Below, piece by piece: positions 16,934 through 25,193 of a stretch of 58,832 nt of DNA. The number at the start of each line of letters is the position of its first letter. The stretch's first letter is position 1. This DNA comes from an uncultured Veillonellaceae bacterium (GTDB lineage: Bacteria > Bacillota > Negativicutes > Veillonellales > Dialisteraceae), in contig CATVYJ010000010.1 in assembly GCA_958348245.1 (NCBI GenBank), positions 1 to 58,832 of the forward strand, read 5' to 3'. The notes below the pieces were generated by a model. That model ran no database searches and was not told the DNA's origin. It worked only from the letters and a program-made list of their open reading frames with translations. The translations under genes and the position numbers were made by a program.

Positions 16934-17198
16934 GTACGTGTCCGAAACATACGACTGATCCCGTCTTTGGAATACGATTCCAGCGTCGCCGACATTCTTT
17001 CCGGCCGCCCGGAAAGAGTGTCGGCCAAGAAAGGGCCGCCGCCCAGTCACTGCGGCCTGAAATTCTGGCTGGTCACTACCCTCCGCGCAACTCGCTCCCT
17101 GCGGTCGCTCAAACAGGCGCTCCGGCTGACGCCACCAGCCAGAATTTCTCCCTTCGGGCACCGGCCTCCGTTCCAATGGGCGGGGAGCTGCACCAATG
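16934..17198 (+). repeat. Composite intergenic repeat, core element copy 3
   Basis: Homologous to copies 1 and 2 over its first 110 bp and its last 45 bp (ending GGGCGGGGAGCTGCACCA). The central outer stem is different in sequence yet perfectly paired: GAAATTCTGGCTGGT (17059-17073) with ACCAGCCAGAATTTC (17134-17148), 15 of 15. The hairpin with arms CTTTCCGG/CCGGAAAG (16989-17026) is intact. Confidence 0.85.
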
Positions 17199-17267
17199 CT
17201 CGACTATTGGTTTTCAGGCGGTGCGGATTCACACACAATGCAAAATGGTTCTACTCATTTCGCGCGG

Positions 17268-17350
17268 ACTCAAATGCGGCGCGTACGCGTGAAGTATGCT
17301 GGTGCGGGTCCATATCCTTCGCGAGGATTCAACGCATGCCCGTGGAATTT
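17268..17350 (+). repeat. Composite intergenic repeat, module E (copy b)
   Basis: Counterpart of 4974-5060 in the same orientation; roughly three quarters of positions agree by eye. Confidence 0.6.
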
Positions 17351-17507
17351 TTGTGTCGCCGCTTCGCGGCTCCCTTGTTTGTTTTGTTTGTGCGCAGGCG
17401 GTGAGAAGACAGGCGGGAGATTTTCCATTTATCTCATTTCGTTGGAAGTTTTGTGCCGCACGCTCTGCGTGCATCCCTTGTGCTGTACTCTTATTTCAAA
17501 ATGAAGC

Positions 17508-17677
17508 GGCCCCGCATGGGACGAAAAATTTTCTCGTCGTATGTGGGTCCGCTTCTGTGTTTGCGCTACGTGAGCAAAGGGGAGCCGCCGTAAGGCGCGA
17601 CGCAAAACCGTGCGGGAATACCGGCAAGCGTAGCGCATGGGCCCGGCGCTTATCGCCGGGCAGTTCATGCGGGCCGC
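17508..17677 (+). repeat. Composite intergenic repeat, module F (copy b)
   Basis: Counterpart of 3609-3778 in inverse orientation. In copy 1 module F adjoins the core; here it is about 300 bp away, which shows that the modules separate. Confidence 0.75.
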
Positions 17678-17788
17678 TCTTTATTTGTGCGGCCTTCTTC
17701 GTATCCGCTCCCCGGCCCCGCGCCGGGATGTCGTCCGGCCATTAGAAAAAGAGACGGTGCGGTTCCCGCAGAACCGCAGGAGGCGGGG
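17673..17788 (-). repeat. Composite intergenic repeat, module D (copy b)
   Basis: Inverse of 8293-8407 with very high identity, including the GCGGTTCCCGCAGAACCGC hairpin region. It directly abuts module F. Confidence 0.75.
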
Positions 17789-18013
17789 CGGGCTGACGCG
17801 TCCCGCAGTTTGTACTGTTACGGCGGCATGTCGCTCTGTCGCTTTCCTTCTCGTTGCTTCCGCGCAGGGAATTACAAACTGAGCGGCGGCCCGCCCCGGC
17901 GACAGGCTCTTTTTCTACCGGCCGGCAGCTTCTTCCTTTGTTACTTTCCATTCTTCTCTGGAGAAGAAGGAAAGTAATGACTATGGAGCTCATGCTCCTG
18001 AAACGGATAGATT

Positions 18014-18083
18014 CGTATGTTTCGGACACGTACGGATTTGAGCTATGGGGCCGCAGAATTGCAGGAAAAACGATATCATCTCC
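18014..18083 (+). repeat. Composite intergenic repeat, module G (copy b)
   Basis: CGTATGT/ACGTACG hairpin (loop TTCGGAC), then CCGCAGAATTG and GAAAAAC as at 4056-4126. It stands alone here without the core element. Confidence 0.65.
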
Positions 18084-18205
18084 ATGCGGGCCCGCCCTTT
18101 TATGGAAAAAAGTTTTCGCCGCGGCGGAAAAGGAATCGTTTTTACGGTACGCGCGTTTTTGTATAATGGAGAAAAGCGCTTTGTAAGAAGGAAGGGAGGC
18201 GCGCC

Positions 18206-19033
18206 ATGGAGCGGCGGAAGAGGACGATGTGGCTGCGGGCGGTCGCGGCGGAGAATGAGGCGTGGATCGCCCGCGGCGGCTATGAGGCGGGCGGCGTATT
18301 CCACGCGTTTTCGCCGCGCATCCGGGAGGCGGTGTGGTTTCCCGAGGAGACGCAGGCGGCGCTCATCGCGGAGGAAGGGGCGCTGCGCACGGACGCGCGG
18401 GCGGAGATGCGCGTGGCGGCCGGGGACTCGATGGCGCATGCCGAGGAGGCGGTGCTGAATTTTGCGGACGCGTACACGCCGGGCGGGGCGTATCTCGCGG
18501 GCTCGGCGGCGCAGGAGGAGTGTCTCTGCCGGGAGAGCACGCTCTACGCGTCGCTCGCGTCGGAGGCGGCGGCCCCGATGTACGCGGCGAACCGGGCGCG
18601 GCGGGGGCCGGAGTCGGACGGATTTCTGATTTCTCCGTGGGTGGAGATTTTCCGCGCGCCCATGGAGGCGGGGTATGCGCTCCTCCCCGCGCCGCGGGTC
18701 TGCGCGGTCGTCACGTGCGCCGCGCCGGACCTGTCGTCGTCGTCCCGGGGCCTGCCGCCGGCGGCGGTGCGGGAGACGGTGCGGCGGCGCATGCGGGCTT
18801 TCCTCGCGGCGGCGCGCCGCATGGGGTGCGCTTCGATCACGCTCGGCGCGTGGGGCTGCGGGGTATTCGGCCACGACGCGGCGGATATGGCGGCGGATTT
18901 CCATACGGTGCTCGTGGAGGAAAGGTGGCAGTCGCTCTTCCGGCGCGTGACTTTCGCGGTGTACGCGGAGGACGAGGCCGGCCGGTACAATCTGGAGGCG
19001 TTCCGCGAAGTCTTCGGCGGTTTCACAACATAA
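18206..19033 (+). CDS. Microbial-type PARG / TIGR02452 macrodomain protein
   Basis: 275 aa. The sequence NFADAYTPGGAYLAGSAAQ followed by EECLCRES matches the bacterial poly(ADP-ribose) glycohydrolase loop GGG-x6-8-QEE, but the third glycine is Ala95; the catalytic glutamates Glu104/Glu105 are present. A C-terminal ITLGAWGCGVFGHD segment is also typical. It is likely an ADP-ribose hydrolase acting on modified protein or nucleic acid. It stands alone with GGGAGG before ATG 18206 and terminators after. No ADP-ribosyltransferase is adjacent, so I cannot name a partner. Confidence 0.82.
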   Translation: MERRKRTMWLRAVAAENEAWIARGGYEAGGVFHAFSPRIREAVWFPEETQAALIAEEGALRTDARAEMRVAAGDSMAHAEEAVLNFADAYTPGGAYLAGSAAQEECLCRESTLYASLASEAAAPMYAANRARRGPESDGFLISPWVEIFRAPMEAGYALLPAPRVCAVVTCAAPDLSSSSRGLPPAAVRETVRRRMRAFLAAARRMGCASITLGAWGCGVFGHDAADMAADFHTVLVEERWQSLFRRVTFAVYAEDEAGRYNLEAFREVFGGFTT

Positions 19034-19090
19034 AAAAGCGCTGCTTTCCGCAGCGCACAAAAAAACAGCGTCCGCAGGGGAGGCTGTTTT
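19032..19090. terminator. Bidirectional terminators between convergent genes
   Basis: Two hairpins. GCGCTGC/GCAGCGC (19038-19044 with 19050-19056) has a T run on the minus strand. AAAACAGC/GCTGTTTT (19062-19069 with 19083-19090) works on either strand. Confidence 0.8.
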
Positions 19091-19095
19091 CCTTT

Positions 19096-19704
19096 TTATT
19101 CTTCTTCGGGCGCGCCCTTGTAGAAGACCACGTCGGAGAGGGGCTTCCGCGGGGTGGGCGGCACGTCTTTGTCGGTGTAGCCGAGGGCCATGGCGGCCAC
19201 CGGCTCGCCTTCCACGCCGAGGAATTCTTTCAGCTCGTGATAGGCGAAGTAGATGTCGCAGGTCCAAACGCTGCCGATGCCGTTGTCCGTGGCGGCGAGG
19301 GCGATATTCTGCATGGCCGCGGCGACGGACTGGATGTCGCTCGATTCTTTCAGGGCTTCGGCGGTGTCTTTTTCGTAGTCCAGCGCGTAGCCGAGGGCGT
19401 TCATGGCGAAGATGAGGCACGGCGCCTGCTCGAGCACGCGGGTGGTGTACACGGCGCTGGGGATGAACTGGGGATATTTGGAAAAGATCCCTTCGCCCGC
19501 GCGGTTCTTCCGGATGCCTTCTTTCATGCAGCGGATGACGCCGCGCCGTTCCGGGCCCTGCACGACCACGAAGCGCCAGGGCTGCTGGTTCTTTTCAGAG
19601 GGGGCTTTCGTGCCCGCGGTGAGGATTTCTTCCAGCACGCCGGCGGGAATGTTTTTCTTGATGAAATGACGGATGCTTCTGCGTTTATAGATGGCGTCGA
19701 TCAA
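19096..19704 (-). CDS. Nitroreductase-family FMN oxidoreductase
   Basis: 202 aa. Family motifs are YKRRSIRHF at the N-terminus (FMN phosphate binding), APSEKNQQPWRFVVV, and the C-terminal DNGIGSVWTCDIYF followed by VAAMALGYTDKD. Such enzymes reduce nitro groups, quinones or flavins with NAD(P)H. I chose a TTG start at 19704 because AAAGGAG lies 9 nt upstream; the open frame extends 12 codons further, past that ribosome site. It appears monocistronic. Confidence 0.85.
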   Translation of the reverse strand: MIDAIYKRRSIRHFIKKNIPAGVLEEILTAGTKAPSEKNQQPWRFVVVQGPERRGVIRCMKEGIRKNRAGEGIFSKYPQFIPSAVYTTRVLEQAPCLIFAMNALGYALDYEKDTAEALKESSDIQSVAAAMQNIALAATDNGIGSVWTCDIYFAYHELKEFLGVEGEPVAAMALGYTDKDVPPTPRKPLSDVVFYKGAPEEE

Positions 19705-19881
19705 TGGACTACGCTCCTTTGCGGAAATTAACACTTGCAATTATAAACAATCACTTACTGTTATGCAAGAAAGATTTGCGGAAAAAATACGGAAAAATCG
19801 CGGCGGGCCGGGTTTTTCCGGGAAAAACGGGCGGGGCCGGGTCTGTTATAATGGGAGAGACATTCACAGGAGGTTCATACT

Positions 19882-20778
19882 ATGGGAGGACATCTGGCGG
19901 CGGGGCATCTCGCGGCGGCGGCGACCGTGCTGGTGTGGGGGACGACGTTTGTCTCCACGAAGGTGCTGCTCGAGGCGTACGCGCCCATCGATATTCTGTT
20001 CACGCGGTTTTTCATCGGCTTCTGCGTGCTGTCTCTCGTGGTGCGGGCGCGCATCCGGTTCCGCCCGTGGCGGGAGGAGCGGCTGTACATGGGGGCGGGG
20101 CTCACGGGGGTGACGCTGTATTTTCTTTTTGAAAATATCGCGCTCACCTATACGTACGCGTCGAACGTGGCGCTCATCATGGCGTCCGCGCCGATGCTCA
20201 CGGCGATCGCGGCGCGGCTCTTTCTGAAGGGGGAGCGCATGGGGCTCTCGTTTGCGGCGGGCTTCCTCTGCGCCATGACGGGCATCGGCCTCATTTCGTT
20301 CAGCGGGGCGGAGGAGCTGCATCTGAATCCGCTGGGGGATTTCCTCTCCGTGTGCGGCGCGCTGTCCTGGGCGGCGTATTCCATCCTCACGAGGAAAATC
20401 GGCGCGTTCGGCGAGACGGCGGCGGAGGCCACGCGGCACATCTTTTTCTACGGGCTGCTGTTCATGCTGGCCCCCATGTATGCCTTTGATTTCTGTCCCG
20501 GTCTCGAGCGCCTCGCGGACCCGGTGAATCTGGCGAATCTTCTCTTTCTCGGGGTGCTCGCGTCGGCGCTGTGCTTCGTCACGTGGACGTACAGCGTGAA
20601 AGCGCTCGGCGCGGTGCCCACGGCGGTGTATCTCTACGCGAGCCCGGTCATCACGGTGGCGTGCGCCGTGCTGATCCTCGGGGAGACCATCACGCCCGCG
20701 GCGGGGGCGGGCATCGTGCTCACCATGGCGGGGCTCTTCATTTCCCAGTGGCTGCCCCATCTCCGGAGGGCGTCGTGA
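19882..20778 (+). CDS. EamA/DMT-family exporter 1
   Basis: 298 aa, ten predicted membrane helices in two EamA repeats (about 8-140 and 150-285). The N-terminal repeat has the classic VWGTTFVSTKVLL, and the C-terminal half ends each repeat with ILGETITPAAGAGI. Substrates of this family are small metabolites or amino acids and cannot be predicted. GGAGG precedes ATG 19882, and a TATAAT lies upstream near 19846. The stop overlaps the start of the next exporter. Confidence 0.88.
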   Translation: MGGHLAAGHLAAAATVLVWGTTFVSTKVLLEAYAPIDILFTRFFIGFCVLSLVVRARIRFRPWREERLYMGAGLTGVTLYFLFENIALTYTYASNVALIMASAPMLTAIAARLFLKGERMGLSFAAGFLCAMTGIGLISFSGAEELHLNPLGDFLSVCGALSWAAYSILTRKIGAFGETAAEATRHIFFYGLLFMLAPMYAFDFCPGLERLADPVNLANLLFLGVLASALCFVTWTYSVKALGAVPTAVYLYASPVITVACAVLILGETITPAAGAGIVLTMAGLFISQWLPHLRRAS

Positions 20779-21659
20779 CGCGCGGGCGCGGGCGGGGCGT
20801 CTTCCTCGCCGCGGCGGGGTCGGTCCTGTGGGGCGCGTCGGGCATCGCCGGGCAGTTTCTCCTGCAGGACCGGGCGGTGACGCCGGAGTGGCTGTCCGCG
20901 GCGCGCATGATCGGCGCGGGGGTGCTGCTCCTCCTGCTGGACGGGGCGCTCCATGAAGGCGATATTTTTTCCGTCTGGAAAGACCGGCGGGAAGCGGTGC
21001 GGCTCCTCCTCTTCGGGGTGCTCGGCATGGTGGGCGTGCAGTACACGTATTTCGCGGCCATTGCGCTCAGCAACGCCGCCACGGCGACCATCCTGCAGTA
21101 CACCATGCCCATCCTGGTCATCCTCTGGACGGCGTGGACGGAGAGACGACGGCCGGCGGCCCGCGTGCTGGCTGCGCTCGTCCTCGCCGTGGGCGGGGTG
21201 GCGCTCCTGGTGACGCGCGGCGCGTGGGGGTCGCTCGCCGTCTCGGAGGCGGCGCTCTTCTGGGGGCTCCTCTCCGCGGCGGGCGCGGCGTTCTATACGG
21301 TGCAGCCCCGGGGGCTCATCCGCCGGTGGCGGTCGACGCTCGTGGTGGGCTGGGGCATGCTCGTGGGCGGCCTCTTTCTCTCGCCCATGGCGTCGCTCTT
21401 CTCTCCGCCGGGCCTGTGGGACGGGGCGGCCTTCGCGGCGCTCGCCTTCGTGATCGTCTTCGGCACGGCGGCGGCGTTCGCTCTTTACATTTCCAGCGTG
21501 GCCTACATCGAGCCCTCCGAGGCGAGCCTGCTCAATTCGCTGGAGCCGCTCTCGTCCATCGCGTTTTCCGTGCTTTTCCTCGGCATGACTTTCGGCGGGG
21601 CGGAACTCTTCGGCGCGGCGTGCATCATCGCGGCGGTGCTCGCCGTGACGCGCGCCTGA
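20775..21659 (+). CDS. EamA/DMT-family exporter 2
   Basis: 294 aa, ten membrane helices, two EamA repeats (SVLWGASGIAGQFLL; SSIAFSVLFLGMTFGGAE). The start is GTG 20775, overlapping the upstream stop (GTGA), with GGAG just before it. The frame is open further upstream inside the previous gene, but that is a shadow. It is only distantly similar to exporter 1, so the pair may act as a heteromer or export related compounds. Confidence 0.87.
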   Translation: MTRGRGRGVFLAAAGSVLWGASGIAGQFLLQDRAVTPEWLSAARMIGAGVLLLLLDGALHEGDIFSVWKDRREAVRLLLFGVLGMVGVQYTYFAAIALSNAATATILQYTMPILVILWTAWTERRRPAARVLAALVLAVGGVALLVTRGAWGSLAVSEAALFWGLLSAAGAAFYTVQPRGLIRRWRSTLVVGWGMLVGGLFLSPMASLFSPPGLWDGAAFAALAFVIVFGTAAAFALYISSVAYIEPSEASLLNSLEPLSSIAFSVLFLGMTFGGAELFGAACIIAAVLAVTRA

Positions 21660-21680
21660 ACGATCCGCACAAAAAAAAGA

Positions 21681-21708
21681 CAGCTCCCTTTTCGGGGCTG
21701 CCTTTTTT
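21681..21708. terminator. Terminator between convergent genes
   Basis: CAGCTCC/GGGGCTG stem (one G-T) flanked by A- and T-runs, so it can serve both strands. Confidence 0.8.
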
Positions 21709-21715
21709 CATGCCG

Positions 21716-22204
21716 TCAGAAAGCGCCGTTCAGTTCTTTTTCCGCGTCGCCGGGCTTTGCGAGCCACTTCACGATCTCCGGGTAGGTCTCCTGCATGTGG
21801 TACACGAGAAGATTCAGCGTCATGCGGATCATGGCGGGGTCGAAGTGGTCGTCCCGCGCGGCGAGGCACACGTCGAGGTAGAGGCCGCCGTCGGCGTTCA
21901 TGGCGTACTTGAAGAAAGCGTGCCGCGCGTTCAGGCTGCGGAGAAATTCGAGGAAATCCGCCTCGTCCGCCGCGCCGGGCGTGCGGTCGCCCAGATGGCA
22001 CCGCACGATGGTGTAGATGCTGTTGTCCGTGATGACCGCCGCGAGGAGCCGGTAGTCGCCCGCGGGGATGGCGGTGATGTAGATCACCGTGTCCGTGTCG
22101 TTGCCGAGGGCGCGCTTGTGGAAGAAATTCAGCTTTTCCTGCGCGAAGTATGCGTCGAGCCGTCTGGTTTTTTCATTTTTGAGGAAGGGAATCGGATCAG
22201 CCAT
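21716..22204 (-). CDS. YbjN-domain protein
   Basis: 162 aa, soluble, alpha/beta pattern like the YbjN family of type III chaperone-like proteins (FKYAMNADGGLYLDVCL in the central sheet, then MIRMTLNLLVYHMQETYPEI). YbjN proteins modulate stress or motility phenotypes in proteobacteria; no biochemical activity is known. ATG 22204 follows AAGGAGG. An in-frame ATG six codons upstream overlaps that ribosome site and was not used. Confidence 0.65.
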   Translation of the reverse strand: MADPIPFLKNEKTRRLDAYFAQEKLNFFHKRALGNDTDTVIYITAIPAGDYRLLAAVITDNSIYTIVRCHLGDRTPGAADEADFLEFLRSLNARHAFFKYAMNADGGLYLDVCLAARDDHFDPAMIRMTLNLLVYHMQETYPEIVKWLAKPGDAEKELNGAF

Positions 22205-22283
22205 GGGAGCCTCCTTGTGCATGGGTTGGAAATATGTATTGTATTATAATCGCTGCGCCCGCGGAAAGGAATGGGGCGCTTTT

Positions 22284-23051
22284 TTATTTCATGAGGATGA
22301 GGATGCCGAGGGTGTAATTCACGGCGATGATGGCGGGGCGGATGACTGTCTCCGCGCGCTCTTTGCCGAGGCGGGCGAGGGCGTACGGCGCGGCGGCGGC
22401 TCCGGCGATGGTGCCCGCCGTGAGATAGAGGACGAGGGTCCAGTCGAAGCGGCCTACGGAGAGATGCGCCAGAAAGCCCGCCACGGACATGACGGAGATG
22501 ACCATGACCGACGTGCCCACCGTGCGGAGCGCCGGGCAGTGGAGCTGGAAGAGCGCCGCCGTGACGGGTCCGCCCCCGGAGAGGCCCACCGCGCCGGTCA
22601 TGAGGCCCGACAGGAGTCCCCACGCCCACGCGGTGAGGCGCTCCTTCGGCGAAAGGGGCGTGGCGGGATCGCGGAAGGCGCGGCCCCGCTGGCGGACGTA
22701 CGTGTAGAGCATCTGTGTGGAGAGCGCCACGAGGAGCCCGCCGGAGATGAGAAGGTACGCCGACTCGGGAAGGAGCGTGGAGGCGTACGTGCCGAGGACG
22801 GTGCCGGCAAGGGCGCTCGCGAGCAGGATGCCCGCCAGGCGGAAGTCCACGTTGCCCGCGCGGATGTGGCCCAGCGCGCCCACGAGGGTGGTGGGGATGA
22901 CTGTGGCGAGCGACGTGGACGCGGCGAGCTCCGGGGAGACGCCGCAGAGCCCGGTGAGCACGCCCACATAGATGCCGCCTCCTCCGCCGCCGAAGGAAAT
23001 GACCAGAAATCCCGCGAGAAAGCCCACGAGGGGCAGCAGCTCCACCGGCAC
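22284..23051 (-). CDS. TauE/SafE-family permease 1
   Basis: 255 aa, about eight membrane helices. Family motifs are SFGGGGGGIYVGVL with a second half-repeat GAVGLSGGGPVTAALF. These permeases export sulfur-containing or small organic anions. I chose GTG 23051 because AAGGAGG lies 8 nt upstream; the open frame extends 28 codons upstream with no ribosome site. A nearby alternative is the GTG two codons later. Confidence 0.82.
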   Translation of the reverse strand: MPVELLPLVGFLAGFLVISFGGGGGGIYVGVLTGLCGVSPELAASTSLATVIPTTLVGALGHIRAGNVDFRLAGILLASALAGTVLGTYASTLLPESAYLLISGGLLVALSTQMLYTYVRQRGRAFRDPATPLSPKERLTAWAWGLLSGLMTGAVGLSGGGPVTAALFQLHCPALRTVGTSVMVISVMSVAGFLAHLSVGRFDWTLVLYLTAGTIAGAAAAPYALARLGKERAETVIRPAIIAVNYTLGILILMK

Positions 23052-23146
23052 GGCACGCGCCTCCTTTCCGTTTTCTCCATTATACCGGGGCGGCGCGTCC
23101 GGGGAAAGAGACTGTATTTTAAGAAATTTTCTCAAAATGGCCGCCG

Positions 23147-23155
23147 TGATATAAT
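23147..23155 (+). promoter_or_regulatory. Extended -10 promoter of the aminopeptidase gene
   Basis: TGATATAAT, the same extended -10 as at 5096, without a convincing -35. Confidence 0.55.
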
Positions 23156-23199
23156 ACAGACAGCGCCGCTTCTCCGGCGGCAGTAAGGAGGTTTTTTCT

Positions 23200-24570
23200 A
23201 TGGAAACATACAGCAGAACGAAGTCGGTATGGCAGCGGCTCTCCGCGGAAGAGCGGAAAGAAGCGCTCGCCTACTGCGAAGGATACAAGGCGTTCCTCGA
23301 CAGGGCGCGCACGGAGCGCCTCGCCGCATCGGAAGCCATCGCCCGCGCGGAAGCGGCGGGATTCCGCCCCGTGTACGACATGACGGAGCTCAAGCCCGGC
23401 GACAAGGTGTACTGGAACCAGAAGGGCAAATCGGTGATCCTCGCGGTGATCGGCACGGAGCCCGTGCACAGCGGCATCAAGATCGTGGGCTCCCACATCG
23501 ACGCGCCGCGCCTCGACCTGAAGGCGAACCCCGTGCACGAAGCGGACGGCATCGTCTATTTCCGCACCCATTACTACGGGGGCATCAAGAAATACCAGTG
23601 GACCTGCGTGCCGCTGGCGCTGTGCGGCGTGGTGTACACGAAGGACGGAAAGAAAGTGGACATCAACATCGGCATGAAAGACGACGATCCCATTTTCTAC
23701 ATCACGGACCTTCTCATCCACATGGCGCAGGACCAGATGAAGAAGACCCTCGCCGACGGCGTCACGGGCGAGCAGCTCCAGGCGGTGATCGGTACGAACG
23801 CCGACGAAGACCAGACGCCGAAGGAAGCGATCATGCAGTTCCTCAAAGACACGTACGGCATCGAAGAGGAAGACTTCGCCGCGGCGGAGCTGGAGCTCGT
23901 GCCGGCCATGAAGAGCCGCGACGTGGGCTTCGACCGTTCGCTCATCGCGGCCTACGGCCAGGACGACCGGGTGTGCTCCTACGCGAATCTGGAAGCCATC
24001 CTCCACGCCGCGCCGGGCGCGAAGACCCAGGCGGCGCTCCTCACGGACAAGGAGGAAATCGGCTCGTACGGCAACACGGGCATGGAGTCTTCCTACTTCG
24101 TGAAATTCGTGATGAAGCTCCTCGCCCTGCAGGGCCGGGGCTCCCTCCTCGATTTCTACGAAACGATGGAAGCGAGCGAAATGCTCTCCGCCGATGTGAA
24201 CAGCTGCCTCGACCCCATGTTCCCGGAAGTGTCGGAAAAGGATAACTCGGCCCTTCTCGGCTACGGCATCTCCCTCACGAAGTACGGCGGCGCCCGGGGC
24301 AAGGCGGGCAGCAACGACGCGAACGCGGAATTCCTGCAGAAGGTGCGCACCATTTTCAACGACGCGGGCGTGGCCTGGCAGATCGGCGAGCTCGGCAAGG
24401 TCGATCAGGGCGGCGGCGGCACCATCGCCTTCATGATGGCGAACTGGGGCGCGGAAGTGGTGGACTGCGGCACGGCCATGCTCTCCATGCACGCGCCGTA
24501 CGACCTCCTCTCCAAGGCGGACGCGTACGAGACGTACAAAGCGTACAAAGCGTTCTTTGAAAGCAAATAA
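23200..24570 (+). CDS. M18-family aminopeptidase
   Basis: 456 aa. The metal ligand motif GSHIDAPRLDLK (His99, Asp101) and the catalytic segment TDKEEIGSYGNTGMES are intact, and a C-terminal GTAMLSMHAPYDL provides the last His ligand. This is the bacterial aminopeptidase-I (ApeB) type, a cytosolic dodecameric zinc enzyme removing N-terminal residues from peptides. AAGGAGG precedes ATG 23200. Monocistronic, with a strong terminator. Confidence 0.93.
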   Translation: METYSRTKSVWQRLSAEERKEALAYCEGYKAFLDRARTERLAASEAIARAEAAGFRPVYDMTELKPGDKVYWNQKGKSVILAVIGTEPVHSGIKIVGSHIDAPRLDLKANPVHEADGIVYFRTHYYGGIKKYQWTCVPLALCGVVYTKDGKKVDINIGMKDDDPIFYITDLLIHMAQDQMKKTLADGVTGEQLQAVIGTNADEDQTPKEAIMQFLKDTYGIEEEDFAAAELELVPAMKSRDVGFDRSLIAAYGQDDRVCSYANLEAILHAAPGAKTQAALLTDKEEIGSYGNTGMESSYFVKFVMKLLALQGRGSLLDFYETMEASEMLSADVNSCLDPMFPEVSEKDNSALLGYGISLTKYGGARGKAGSNDANAEFLQKVRTIFNDAGVAWQIGELGKVDQGGGGTIAFMMANWGAEVVDCGTAMLSMHAPYDLLSKADAYETYKAYKAFFESK

Positions 24571-24578
24571 ACACGCGC

Positions 24579-24618
24579 AAAAAGACCGGCTCCCTTCGCG
24601 GGACGACCGGTCTTTTTT
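24579..24618. terminator. Strong terminator, usable on both strands
   Basis: AAAAAGACCGG pairs with CCGGTCTTTTT (11 bp). Confidence 0.88.
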
Positions 24619-24637
24619 GTATCCAGTTTTCAGAACA

Positions 24638-25183
24638 TCAGAGGGACGCGCCCAGGGCCCGGGCAGCGGCGAGCTCCTGCCGGCCCGCGATGTCGCCGGG
24701 CTGGGTCACGCCGCCGCAGAGAATTTTGCCGCGGCTCGTCCAGCCCATGTGGCGCTCCAGATGGTTGTACCAGTATTCCGCCTCGTCGAAGCCGTGCCCT
24801 TCCGCCGCCATGAGGAGCACCGTCTCCTTTACGGGGTTCGCGTAGTCTTCATTGCATTCCGCAACGGCGAAGAGGCGGTCGAAGGCGAGCTTCAGGAGAC
24901 CGCTCACGGACCAGTAGTACACGGGCGACGCGAGGACCACCACGTCCGCCGCGCGGTACGCGGGATAGATTGTTTCCATGTCGTCCCGCTGCACGCACGG
25001 ATGGGCCGGGTCTTTTCCGCCGCCCCAGCAGCCGCGGCACGGGCGGATATGCATGCCCGCGAGAAACACCTCCGTCACTTCGTGTCCCGCGCTCTCCGCG
25101 CCTTTCGCGAAAGCCTGCACGAGGCAGGACGTATTGCCCGCCTTCCGGGGCGAGCCGTTCAGAATGAGAATGCGCTTCTTCAT
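24638..25183 (-). CDS. NADPH-dependent FMN reductase / flavodoxin-fold protein
   Basis: 181 aa. The N-terminal LNGSPRKAGNTSCLV is the FMN phosphate loop; CRGCWGGG at about 48-55 and LASPVYYWSVSGLLKL are typical of flavodoxin-like iron-sulfur flavoprotein relatives. The cysteines near residue 48 may have a redox or Fe-S role, but the full Fe-S spacing is not obvious. Last gene of a three-gene operon with two NTF2-like proteins, 10 bp after its neighbour, divergent from an HxlR regulator. This suggests reduction of quinone- or aldehyde-like electrophiles. Confidence 0.82.
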   Translation of the reverse strand: MKKRILILNGSPRKAGNTSCLVQAFAKGAESAGHEVTEVFLAGMHIRPCRGCWGGGKDPAHPCVQRDDMETIYPAYRAADVVVLASPVYYWSVSGLLKLAFDRLFAVAECNEDYANPVKETVLLMAAEGHGFDEAEYWYNHLERHMGWTSRGKILCGGVTQPGDIAGRQELAAARALGASL

Positions 25184-25193
25184 GGATGCCTCC

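Larger units (their letters stand above)
16883..18205. other. 1.3-kb non-coding repeat cluster
   Basis: The longest gene-free stretch. It is built from core copy 3, modules E, F, D and G (listed separately) plus unassigned AT-richer spacers such as 17350-17500 and 17790-18010. No ORF with sensible composition or ribosome site. Confidence 0.7.

Noticed and set aside
13868..17176. 1102-codon open frame on the minus strand
   Set aside because: It covers the lyase and TRAP genes in antisense. Its composition (His/Arg/Glu/Asp-rich, no domains) is that of a GC-rich shadow frame.
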